Positions 25,342-32,961 of a stretch of DNA of 64,000 nt are shown piece after piece. Origin of the DNA: Corynebacterium ciconiae DSM 44920 (GTDB lineage: Bacteria; Actinomycetota; Actinomycetes; Mycobacteriales; Mycobacteriaceae); contig NZ_CP047189.1 of assembly GCF_030440575.1 (NCBI RefSeq), positions 124,001 to 188,000 on the forward strand, read 5' to 3'. The translations under genes and the position numbers were made by a program. Position 1 is the stretch's first letter; each line of letters begins with the position of its first letter. Under the pieces are notes generated by a model. The model worked only from the letters and a program-made list of their open reading frames with translations, had not been told where the DNA came from and did not search any database.

Positions 25342-26892
25342 CTACCGCGGCCGCCGCGGCTTATTCACATCGGCCATGCGATGCCGCCCGCGGTGCGGTT
25401 TCACGTGCCGCATCAGCTGTTCCTTCGGTCCCACGGTGTTCTTACGCCGCAGAACATGCGAAGTCGGCTGGGGGCGTGGCGATAGTGGCGCAGGCTTTGC
25501 TGACGCAGCCGTCCGGTGGTGACTGGCGCTAGCGTGCTGCGGCTGCGGGCTCTGGGGGCTGTCCGCATGACGCGGGGCGGTGATATCCGCCATGGCGGGC
25601 ACGGTGCGTGGCGCCTGGCGCCGCTTAGAGGCCGTCGGCGCGGCCATGTGCTCCTCGTCGAGGTTGAGGGTGATCACTGTCCGTTTCGGCTTCTGGGTGG
25701 TCCCTTCGCCCGCATCGTTGGCAGGAGACTCTTCGCGGCTGTGCTGCGGCGGTTCCGGCGGTGGGGGGAGGGGCTCGCCGCGTTTGAGCGCCTGCTTGTG
25801 GGCGCGTTTGGCGCTACGCAGCGCCTTGGCGGCCTGTTTGGCCTGGGCTTTGGCTTTGGCGACTGCCTCGTCATAGGCCTTGCCCCGCTCTTTGATCATG
25901 GCGATCTCTTTGTGCAGCTGGGCCCGCTTGGACTTGCCGGCGGTGATGCACTGCAGGCGGCGTCGACGCACGCCCCACTTACGCTGGCGGAAGAAGGCTT
26001 TCTTTTTGCGGTAGTTTTCGCGGCCCTTATCGCGATGGGCGATGAACTCCTCGCTCAACGGATAGCGGTAATGCATGATGGTCATCACCGTCATGGACTG
26101 GGTGAGAGTCCACAGGTTATTACCGAACCAGTAGATGGCGATCGCCACCGGGAAGGGGCCAAGCAGGCCGAAGTAGATGGGGAAGATCGCCGCCATGAAC
26201 ATGAAGGGCAGCATGAACTTCTGCATCTTCACCGCACTACGCGAGTTGAAATCGAGGGTGAAGTAGTTGCGAATCGAGGCGGTCACCATGTTGACGGTGG
26301 TGAACACGGAGGCACAGATCACCAGCGGCAACACAAAGTGGAAGACCTGCTGGTGGGTGGTGTGCAGGAGCGCGAACTGTTCCTCGGACATCGACACATA
26401 CGAGGCAATGGGCACATCCCGTACGCGCACCTGCAAGAAGCTGGCTACTTCCTCGGAGCTGAGCAAACCGATGGGCGGGTGATTGGTGGATTCGATGCCA
26501 TCGGAGGGGCGTGCCACGCGCAGCATCAGCCGGTAGAGGCCAATAAATACAGGAATTTGGATGAGCGCCGGCACGCATCCAGCACTTGCTGAATATTGGT
26601 TTTCCTTGTACAGCTGCTTGCGTTTTTGCTTCTGCTCTTTGAGTTTGACCGGATCGGTCACGAGCCCATATTCCTTGCGCAACGCCGCAAGTTGTGGGCG
26701 AAGCTTATAGGACATGCGGCTGTTCTTCTGCTGTTTCCAGAAGAAGGGGAAGATGGAGAGCCGGACGGTGATAATCAGGCCAAAGATGGTGAAAAGCCAA
26801 GCTCGGGATTCGCTCAATCCGATCCCGTCATGAAGCAGGATATGCCAGAGCTTCATTACCCCGGAGACGGGGAATACGAGAGCATCAACCAT
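25342..26892 (-). CDS. YidC/Oxa1-family membrane insertase paralogue with long basic tail
   Basis: 516 residues. The first 270 or so form the YidC/Oxa1 insertase fold, five membrane segments, with the family region RMSYKLRPQLAALRKEYG, ASAGCVPALIQIPVFIGLYR and PIYFGLLGPFPVAIAIYWFGNNLW. It would insert small membrane proteins into the inner membrane. The C-terminal 240 residues are Lys/Arg/Ala/Pro-rich, of low complexity, with KAKAQAKQAAKALRSAKRAHK, suggesting contact with ribosomes or RNA. The gene is not near rpmH/rnpA, where the housekeeping yidC normally lies, so this is probably a second copy. Confidence 0.87.
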   Translation of the reverse strand: MVDALVFPVSGVMKLWHILLHDGIGLSESRAWLFTIFGLIITVRLSIFPFFWKQQKNSRMSYKLRPQLAALRKEYGLVTDPVKLKEQKQKRKQLYKENQYSASAGCVPALIQIPVFIGLYRLMLRVARPSDGIESTNHPPIGLLSSEEVASFLQVRVRDVPIASYVSMSEEQFALLHTTHQQVFHFVLPLVICASVFTTVNMVTASIRNYFTLDFNSRSAVKMQKFMLPFMFMAAIFPIYFGLLGPFPVAIAIYWFGNNLWTLTQSMTVMTIMHYRYPLSEEFIAHRDKGRENYRKKKAFFRQRKWGVRRRRLQCITAGKSKRAQLHKEIAMIKERGKAYDEAVAKAKAQAKQAAKALRSAKRAHKQALKRGEPLPPPPEPPQHSREESPANDAGEGTTQKPKRTVITLNLDEEHMAAPTASKRRQAPRTVPAMADITAPRHADSPQSPQPQHASASHHRTAASAKPAPLSPRPQPTSHVLRRKNTVGPKEQLMRHVKPHRGRHRMADVNKPRRPR

Positions 26893-27096
26893 CGAATTCT
26901 CCTACTGATAATTAAGTATAAAATCTCCTTCACACTGTATAGGTTCGCCAGCGCAATCCAACTCCGGGGCGGCATCTAAGGCCACGAGTTGTCTTAGAAC
27001 TCATACTCTGCCTGTTGGGTAGTCACCCCCGCCGCCGTGTTGTGCGAGCTGCGTGAATAGTGCTCACCATGACACTCTGGCTTAAAATATCCACTT

Positions 27097-27942
27097 ATGA
27101 GTGCCCCTGTCCCCGAATCTGGAAAGCTAGCGCAGATTTTTCATAACTGGCGTCGCCGTTACCGCCCTGGTGTTCATCGTGCCCCGGACTGGAAGCGTCT
27201 CGGCGGTGTTCAGGTCCTCGGCGAGCTGCTGCTGACCATCGGCGTGCTGATCCTGCTTTTCGCCTATTACGAGGCCTATTGGACCAATCTCGAGGCCGGC
27301 AAGAAGCAGGCCGCCGCCAATGATCAGCTGGATGCCGAGTGGTCTAATCCGCGCCAGAAAAAGGTGCCCGAGCTGGGCGATGCTTTTGCACGCATGTATG
27401 TGCCGGCCTTCGGCTCGGATTACCACTTCGCCATCTTGGAAGGCACGGACGATCACACGCTGCTCTCGGGCCCGGGTCGCTACACCGGGACCGAGATGCC
27501 CGGCGAGGCGGGTAACTTTGCGATTGCCGGCCACCGAGTGGGTAAGGGTGCGCCTTTCAACGATCTGGGCAAGCTCAACACCTGTGATGCCGTGGTGGTC
27601 GAAACCCAAGACACGTGGGAGGTCTATCGGGTGCTGCCGGTGGATGGCGATGATCAGCACACCGACTGCTTCACCCCAGAGCAGCAGCGGCGCATAGCCT
27701 CGGGTGATTATCACTCGGTGCATGGCCGCACCATCACCACCCCGAATAATGTCTCCGTGCTGGAGACCATCCCTGGGGTGACGGATGATGACCCAGAGGT
27801 GCTTAAGGCCGAGCCGTTGATGACGATGACCACCTGCCACCCGCAGTTTTCCAATGCGGAGCGCATGATCATTCACGCCATGCACGTGGCCCACTACGAT
27901 AAACAGGGCGGTTTTACCCCGCCGGAGCTGGAGGAACGATAA
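27097..27942 (+). CDS. Class E sortase
   Basis: 281-residue membrane-bound transpeptidase: N-terminal transmembrane helix (about 41-58), then the sortase barrel. Catalytic His146 in FAIAGHRVG, Cys247 in MTMTTCHPQFSNA and Arg256. The TxTC motif and the spacing match class E enzymes, the housekeeping sortases of high-GC Gram-positives (SrtF in C. diphtheriae), which cut LAXTG. A fitting substrate, the LANTG protein at 3114, is in this window. It is directly followed by a 50-residue membrane protein. No pilin cluster surrounds it, supporting a housekeeping role. Confidence 0.9.
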   Translation: MSAPVPESGKLAQIFHNWRRRYRPGVHRAPDWKRLGGVQVLGELLLTIGVLILLFAYYEAYWTNLEAGKKQAAANDQLDAEWSNPRQKKVPELGDAFARMYVPAFGSDYHFAILEGTDDHTLLSGPGRYTGTEMPGEAGNFAIAGHRVGKGAPFNDLGKLNTCDAVVVETQDTWEVYRVLPVDGDDQHTDCFTPEQQRRIASGDYHSVHGRTITTPNNVSVLETIPGVTDDDPEVLKAEPLMTMTTCHPQFSNAERMIIHAMHVAHYDKQGGFTPPELEER

Positions 27943-28095
27943 ATGTATGGATGGATATGGCGAGTGCTGCCCGGCCCGTGGCCGGTGAAGCTCATTCTGC
28001 TCATCGCCTTGCTCGTCGGCATTTTCTTCCTGCTGATGAACGTGGTGTTTCCGATGATTTCGCCGATGCTGCCCTATAACGACGTCTCGGTGTAG
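27943..28095 (+). CDS. Small membrane protein following sortase
   Basis: 50-residue open frame starting at the base after the sortase stop. Sequence features: aromatic start MYGWIWRVLPGPWP, one hydrophobic helix (about 16-38, KLILLIALLVGIFFLLMNV), and a short polar end PYNDVSV. The tight coupling and the single membrane span suggest a sortase partner or assembly factor. Similar short proteins follow class E sortases in related genomes as far as I recall, but I assign no function. Confidence 0.72.
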   Translation: MYGWIWRVLPGPWPVKLILLIALLVGIFFLLMNVVFPMISPMLPYNDVSV

Positions 28096-28098
28096 GGC

Positions 28099-28692
28099 TT
28101 ATAGCCCGAGGTTGGAAATGACTTCCTCTGCGATCGACTCGGGCTTAATGGTTTGTTCCTGATCGCTGAACACCACCACGCTGGTGGCACCCTTGGCCAC
28201 CGCGTACACGGAGTAGCCCGGCAGCCCAGACTCATCGAGGCTGCCGCGCCCGCCCTGAAAACCGGCGGGCTGGTCGGCGGGTTCGGTGGAGCCCACCGGT
28301 GCGGCCCAATCCACCACCTGGCGTGCGATCGCCTCGTCCTCGTTGTACCGCACGCTCACCATCACCTGCGGGTTATCCCCATAGGACCAAAACACGCAGG
28401 CGGGCGGATCAAAGCGTGTGTCCACGCCCTGATCGATCACGCGCTGGCCGTTGGTGTTGGCCACGAACTGGGTGTCCAGATAGGGGCACACCTCGTTGGC
28501 GCCGCGCGCCACCTCCGGGAGGGTATCCACCGGCAGCCCAGGCTGCGCATCGCTTATCGACGCCTCCTCGCTGCCCTCATCCGCCCCGCCAAAGCCCAGT
28601 GATGCGGTCGAGGAATCGCTGCAGCCGGCCAGGCCAAGGGCGAGGGCGGTGCCAAGAATAAGCGGGAGGCGGCTAGGGTGGCGAAAGGTCAC
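28099..28692 (-). CDS. Lipoprotein, DUF2020-like
   Basis: 197-residue predicted lipoprotein: lipobox LGLAGC, Cys near residue 24, then an acidic Ser-rich linker and a globular domain with two Cys (NEVCPYLD, PPACVFWSYG) likely forming a disulfide. It resembles the corynebacterial DUF2020 family, which has no known function. GTG start at 28692; the short ATG frame 10 bases upstream ends at once. Convergent with the sortase pair, stops 3 bases apart. Confidence 0.78.
   Translation of the reverse strand: MTFRHPSRLPLILGTALALGLAGCSDSSTASLGFGGADEGSEEASISDAQPGLPVDTLPEVARGANEVCPYLDTQFVANTNGQRVIDQGVDTRFDPPACVFWSYGDNPQVMVSVRYNEDEAIARQVVDWAAPVGSTEPADQPAGFQGGRGSLDESGLPGYSVYAVAKGATSVVVFSDQEQTIKPESIAEEVISNLGL
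28552..28563 (-). repeat. Dispersed motif GCGTCGATAAGC
   Basis: Exact copy inside the DUF2020-like gene, read in frame as Ala-Ser-Ile-Ser. Confidence 0.8.
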
Positions 28693-28725
28693 GGCGGGTC
28701 CATCCTTCGGCTGGGGAGGGGGGAA

Positions 28726-28779
28726 TAAAAAACTCAGCCCTTCACACTACTGTGATCAGTGACGTGAGGGGGCTGAGTT
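28726..28779 (-). terminator. Terminator of the Lsr2-type gene
   Basis: On the minus strand AACTCAGCCC (28779-28770) pairs with GGGCTGAGTT (28740-28731), followed by TTTTATT. Confidence 0.82.
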
Positions 28780-28812
28780 GAGCTCAGAGGGGAAAAATCT
28801 GGGCCACGGGTA

Positions 28813-29160
28813 TTACTTAGCGTGGGCCTCGTAGTAGGCGTCGTAGACCTCTTGGGGGATCTTGCCGCGGGATGCCACCTGGTAGCCCTTGTCCTGGGCC
28901 CACTTACGGATCTCGCGGGACTGGTTGTTCCGTCCCGTAGCGGCGGCGGACTTGCGGCGGGAGCGCCCCGTGGCGCTGACAGTGCGGCCAGCAGTCATGT
29001 ACGGCTGGAGATCCTGGCGGAACTTAGCGGCGTTTTCCGCCGACAAATCCAGTACATACTCGCGACCCTCAACGGCGAAGTGGACGATGTGTACGGCGTC
29101 CTCCTCCAGCGGGGTCTGATCAAGATCATCGAAATACTGGGTTACTTCCCTGCGTGCCAT
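28813..29160 (-). CDS. Lsr2-type nucleoid-associated protein
   Basis: 115-residue H-NS-like silencer of the Lsr2 family (CgpS relatives). N-terminal oligomerisation domain MARREVTQYFDDLDQTPLE and GREYVLDLSAENAAKFRQDL, then a basic linker (about 66-80) and a C-terminal DNA-binding domain SREIRKWAQDKGYQVASRGKIPQEV. The AT-hook-like loop is RGK rather than the usual RGR. These proteins bind AT-rich, often horizontally acquired DNA. I set the start at the ATG at 29160, which gives the canonical N-terminus; the frame extends 22 codons further upstream. Confidence 0.9.
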   Translation of the reverse strand: MARREVTQYFDDLDQTPLEEDAVHIVHFAVEGREYVLDLSAENAAKFRQDLQPYMTAGRTVSATGRSRRKSAAATGRNNQSREIRKWAQDKGYQVASRGKIPQEVYDAYYEAHAK

Positions 29161-29395
29161 GGTGAGAGTACCTCTCCTCAAACGATTCTTCGTGTTCTGC
29201 GTTTCTTGTAGCTGCTCGCGGCGCACTATGCATAGTGCATAACCAGCGCCACCCGCTACCCATTGCCAATGCTACAAGAAGAAATGTTTTTTCGAAGTAA
29301 TTCCGCAGAGAAAACAGCTTGGGAAGGAATTTTATATGAGAACACCATTCATAATCGCTGAGCGCAGCCTAAGCAGGCCGGAACAAAGGGGGTAG
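29161..29395. promoter_or_regulatory. AT-rich control region of the Lsr2-type gene with palindrome
   Basis: The 318 bases between the Lsr2-type gene and the next gene hold a 16-base perfect palindrome, GCACTATGCATAGTGC at 29223-29238, 63 bases before the start codon. An AT-rich stretch follows (about 29280-29360), distinctly richer than the surroundings and a plausible Lsr2 binding site for autoregulation. The terminator of the upstream gene ends the region. Confidence 0.55.
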
Positions 29396-29450
29396 AAAAA
29401 ACCAGCCCACGCACGTTTCTCCTCTGGAAGGAGAGGGGCGGCGGGGCTGG
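29396..29450 (-). terminator. Terminator of the Lys-rich gene
   Basis: On the minus strand CCAGCCC (29450-29444) pairs with GGGCTGG (29408-29402), with an inner CTCTCC/GGAGAG-type pairing, followed by TTTTTT. Confidence 0.82.
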
Positions 29451-29478
29451 GAAGTGAGGTGAGTTGCCTCACTAAGAC

Positions 29479-30111
29479 TTAAGACTTCAGCTTGGAATTA
29501 ATTTCCTGCATGATCTGGTCGAGGTCGCGGTTAATGGAGGAATGGGAACGGCGACGCTGCTCCACAGTCATGTACTCCGCATTATCCACGGCGGCGTCGA
29601 GCTCCTTGAGGCGGTCATCCACATCCATCTTGAATCCACGCGGCAGGGAGGACTGCTCCAGGTTAGTGCTGATGCCTGCGATGCGGGCCTTGAGTGGTGC
29701 GCCGTGGCCGTTGAACTGGGCGAGCTGATCCGGGGCCACCCCCAGCTTGCGAGAGCGCTGCTGGATGCGCTGCTCCTTTGCCCAGGTGATGCCGCGGTAG
29801 ACCAGCGGCAGCAGCAGCGGTGCGAGGGTGCGGGCGAAACCGGCGTAGCGCTTCGCGTTCTTCTTATTGAACTTGCCGGCCTTGAGCTTATCCAGCTCCT
29901 GCTGGGCGCGCTTACGCTCGTGCTTGCGCTTATCCTTCATACCCTTGCGATCAGCCTTGAGCAGGTTCTTCTCCTGCTTAGCCAGCAGTTTATCGCGCTT
30001 GTACTCCAGCTTGGCGGCCTCCTTCGCCTCCTTCTTGGCGCGCGCCTTAGCGGCCTTGATTTCGGCTTTGGACTTTAAGCGTGCCTTTCGGATTGAGCCG
30101 AACAAACCCAT
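29479..30111 (-). CDS. Lys/Arg-rich coiled-coil protein (DUF6474-like)
   Basis: 210 residues. The first half is a charged helix (KSKAEIKAAKARAKKEAKEAAK and on to residue 75) without heptad breaks. A short hydrophobic patch, LAPLLLPLVYRGITWA (about 97-112), is followed by a second helical part containing LKELDAAVDNAEYMTVEQRRR. It resembles a corynebacterial family, DUF6474, of unknown function. No signal peptide; probably cytoplasmic or peripheral to the membrane. Monocistronic with its own terminator. Confidence 0.75.
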   Translation of the reverse strand: MGLFGSIRKARLKSKAEIKAAKARAKKEAKEAAKLEYKRDKLLAKQEKNLLKADRKGMKDKRKHERKRAQQELDKLKAGKFNKKNAKRYAGFARTLAPLLLPLVYRGITWAKEQRIQQRSRKLGVAPDQLAQFNGHGAPLKARIAGISTNLEQSSLPRGFKMDVDDRLKELDAAVDNAEYMTVEQRRRSHSSINRDLDQIMQEINSKLKS

Positions 30112-30256
30112 GCTGAACTCCTTGTTGCATTGTGCCGCCGGGGATGCAGCGGCGTTGTGTTCTGCCGGTGAGAATACCGTGCCTCATCTATTTCTGCGCC
30201 CAAGTCTACAGTGTGGTTTCTCAGGTTCCCGCAGCGGTGCGCAGGTGAGCGGGGTG

Positions 30257-30268
30257 GCGTCGATAAGC
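30257..30268 (+). repeat. Dispersed motif GCGTCGATAAGC
   Basis: Exact intergenic copy, preceded by GGGGTG, nine bases beyond the stop of the nitrite reductase-like gene. Confidence 0.8.
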
Positions 30269-30277
30269 GATGCATCA

Positions 30278-32896
30278 CTAATCGCTCACAATAATGTGGC
30301 CCTTCGCCCCGCGCTCGGCGTCGATGAACTGGTGATTAACAAAAGTGTAGGTGCCGGCCTCGGGAAAACGCGCCTCCACAAACCCTCCTTGAGCGGCCAG
30401 CAGGTCTAGGGCTTGGGCGGCGCCATCGCCGGCGGCATCGCGCAACTGATAGGCACCCTCCTTATACATTGTGTGAAATTGCGTGCCCACGATGTGGAAA
30501 CTGGTTGCGATATTCGGCCCAGCATTCACCACCCAGAAGCGGGCGGTCTCACCGCTGCGCAGAGCAAGAGGGGCGGCAACATAACCGAACTCGAGGCCAT
30601 TAAATACCGTGGCGTCCGGGTGCAGTGCCTGTAGCTTCGCCTCATCCACCGGATGCGCCGCCGTGGTATTCAGCCCATAAACCTCGGATTGCACCAGAAT
30701 GTATTCGTGATCCACCTGTGCCAGATCGGGTGGGTCGATGATGACGGCACCAAACATTCCGGCAGCGAGGTGCAGTGACATCGGCGCGGTGCCGCAGTGA
30801 TACAACCAAGCGCCGGCGTGCTCGGCGCGGAAACGATACTGCAGCTGCTCGCCTGGGGCGATCTCCCGCATCACCTCATCGGGGCTGACCATGCCGGCGT
30901 GGAAATCAATGGAGTGGTTCATCGAGCCGTGGTTGAGAAGCGTGATCTCGAAGATATCGCCCACCCGCCCGCGCAGGGTAGGGCCGGTGAGTTGGTCGTT
31001 GAAGGTCCACCGCCCGCGGGTGCGACCATCAACGCTGAACTCGGTTTCGCTTATCTCAAAGGTGTGGCGGTGCACCGAGGATTCCGGCGCGGCCGCCAGC
31101 TCGGGATCGGCCACCATGGCCGGATCGATCTTCTCCGGCTGGGTAGGTGTGTCTGCTGCGGCGGCGGGGGTGTGCTCGCCGTGGGCGGAGGCGTGGCCAT
31201 CGGCGCTGGTGCGCTGGCCAGCCACAGTGATCTGCAGAGTCATGCCCTGCAGCCGGTGTCCCGCAATCGAGCACCAGCCCTCCACCGGGGCGGTGATGAC
31301 CCCAGCGTCCAGCTGTACTGATTCGCCAGCGGGGATACGGCCCGTGGCCTGGCCGGTGGCGAGCACGAGGTCGTGTGCCTGATGGGGGTCGGTGTTGCGC
31401 ACCGTGAGCAGGAGCCGATGCCCCTTCGGCACCTCGAGGGTGGCGGGGCTAAAGCGCATGTCGTGGGCATCCACGCTGAGCTCAGTCGTGCCGCTTTCTG
31501 CCACCGGCCCTGATGTGGGGGCGGGCGCCATGCGAGGGGAGGATTGCATGCCGACGAGGCTGGCTACGAGGGCCAGAATCGCCAAGCCTGCCGTGATCTG
31601 CTGGGCGGGGGAGTGGGTGCGCGGGGCTGGTCCCTCGAGCCGGCCAGCGAGGACGGCCCGCTGGCGGCGCCGAGAACTCAGCAGCAGGGGAAGAAAAGCC
31701 GCGAGGGCGCCGGTGGCCAGGATCGAGGCGGCTACCTTCAACCAACTCGAGCTCCCAGGCAGGATCCAGATGAGCAGCCCGCCATTGAGTAGCGTCCAGC
31801 GCAGCAGGCCCGCGGCCTGGAGCCGATAAAGCCCGGCGCGCACTGCGGCAGGGCCGCCGCCGAGCATGCTGGGCAAAAGGTGGGAGAGGGTGCCGATGAG
31901 CAGCTGGGCGGCGAAGCCCACCAGCAGTGGCAGCACTGGTAGCTCCGGGATAGTGCCGCCCAGGAGGGAGGCACTCATCGCGGCGAGGGAGCCGATGAGC
32001 CAGAGTGGGGCGGTGGCCAGCGCAAGAGAGGAGAACGTGATGCGATCCCTCGGAGCGGCGAACACGCTGCGCATCACAGGGATCCAGCTGAGCCAGCGAA
32101 TCAGCCAGCCCACCCCGTAGATCGCGAGGGCGAGGCCGATAAGCAGAACGGAGTGTAGCCGTAGCGCGCAGATAGCCAGCACGCTGCCGGATCCCAGTAT
32201 CCAAGCGATGGCGTTATCGGCGCCGAAGTTGCCTTGTGCCCGCCAGATCGTGGGAAAGAGCAGCGCGGCGGCGCCGGCGGCGGTCAGCCCGACAAATCCG
32301 AAGACATTGGTGATCACATGGCCAAGGGCGGCGGTGGAGGCGGTTTTTGCACTCAGCGTGCCGAGGTGGATGAAGGCGGTATCGAGGAGATCATAGGCAA
32401 ATAATGCCTGGGCCAGCGCGAATAGCCAGAGGGAGGCGCCGAAGCGCCGCGGAGAGTCAGTGCCACGGCGCAGCAGGATCAGATGCACGGCGTTGGCCAG
32501 CACACTGCAGGTCACCACCACCGCGCCGAGGCTGAGTAGCGGGGCGTCCCACTCCAGCTCTGGGGTGAGCAGCTGGCCCACAAGCACCGCCACGATGCCA
32601 AGGTTGAGCCCGCCGATGATCCACGCCCTCGTGCGGAACGTGGAGGGGCTGGGGCGCAGGTGGAGCAGCTGGTCGCTGAGCTGGCAGGACCAGATGAGAA
32701 TGGAGTTGCTCAACACCCCCAGCGTGAAGGTGTGGGTGAGTATCCACTGGTTGTGGGGGATAAAGGGGTGCGCCAGGGAGATGATCACGAGCGCGATCAG
32801 CCAGAGGGTCGCTGGCAGTGCTTGCTGTCTGCCGCGTCGGCTGCGGGTATCGGCGCGTGTCGACGGAGTGGGCAGGGGAAGCACACCAGCATTCAT
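30278..32896 (-). CDS. Membrane-anchored copper nitrite reductase-like protein with extra cupredoxin
   Basis: 872 residues in three parts. Residues about 20-430 are hydrophobic, about 12 helices. Then a cupredoxin (about 450-550) with a full type-1 site: His in PHQAHDLVL and WCSIAGHRLQGM. The C-terminal 300 residues form a two-domain NirK/AniA-type unit: NHSIDFHAG (type-1 His, catalytic Asp, type-2 His), LYHCGTAPMSLHLAAGM (type-2 His, type-1 Cys, His, Met), SFHIVG and FVNHQF (remaining His ligands). The Cys-His spacing is that of AniA. It likely reduces nitrite to NO outside the membrane. ATG at 32896 was preferred to a TTG 12 codons earlier. Confidence 0.85.
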   Translation of the reverse strand: MNAGVLPLPTPSTRADTRSRRGRQQALPATLWLIALVIISLAHPFIPHNQWILTHTFTLGVLSNSILIWSCQLSDQLLHLRPSPSTFRTRAWIIGGLNLGIVAVLVGQLLTPELEWDAPLLSLGAVVVTCSVLANAVHLILLRRGTDSPRRFGASLWLFALAQALFAYDLLDTAFIHLGTLSAKTASTAALGHVITNVFGFVGLTAAGAAALLFPTIWRAQGNFGADNAIAWILGSGSVLAICALRLHSVLLIGLALAIYGVGWLIRWLSWIPVMRSVFAAPRDRITFSSLALATAPLWLIGSLAAMSASLLGGTIPELPVLPLLVGFAAQLLIGTLSHLLPSMLGGGPAAVRAGLYRLQAAGLLRWTLLNGGLLIWILPGSSSWLKVAASILATGALAAFLPLLLSSRRRQRAVLAGRLEGPAPRTHSPAQQITAGLAILALVASLVGMQSSPRMAPAPTSGPVAESGTTELSVDAHDMRFSPATLEVPKGHRLLLTVRNTDPHQAHDLVLATGQATGRIPAGESVQLDAGVITAPVEGWCSIAGHRLQGMTLQITVAGQRTSADGHASAHGEHTPAAAADTPTQPEKIDPAMVADPELAAAPESSVHRHTFEISETEFSVDGRTRGRWTFNDQLTGPTLRGRVGDIFEITLLNHGSMNHSIDFHAGMVSPDEVMREIAPGEQLQYRFRAEHAGAWLYHCGTAPMSLHLAAGMFGAVIIDPPDLAQVDHEYILVQSEVYGLNTTAAHPVDEAKLQALHPDATVFNGLEFGYVAAPLALRSGETARFWVVNAGPNIATSFHIVGTQFHTMYKEGAYQLRDAAGDGAAQALDLLAAQGGFVEARFPEAGTYTFVNHQFIDAERGAKGHIIVSD

Positions 32897-32961
32897 AGCC
32901 ACGAGTTTATCCGTGGAAAATCCTGCCTCCAACTAGGGCCTGGGCAGGTGGGTGCTGGTGG

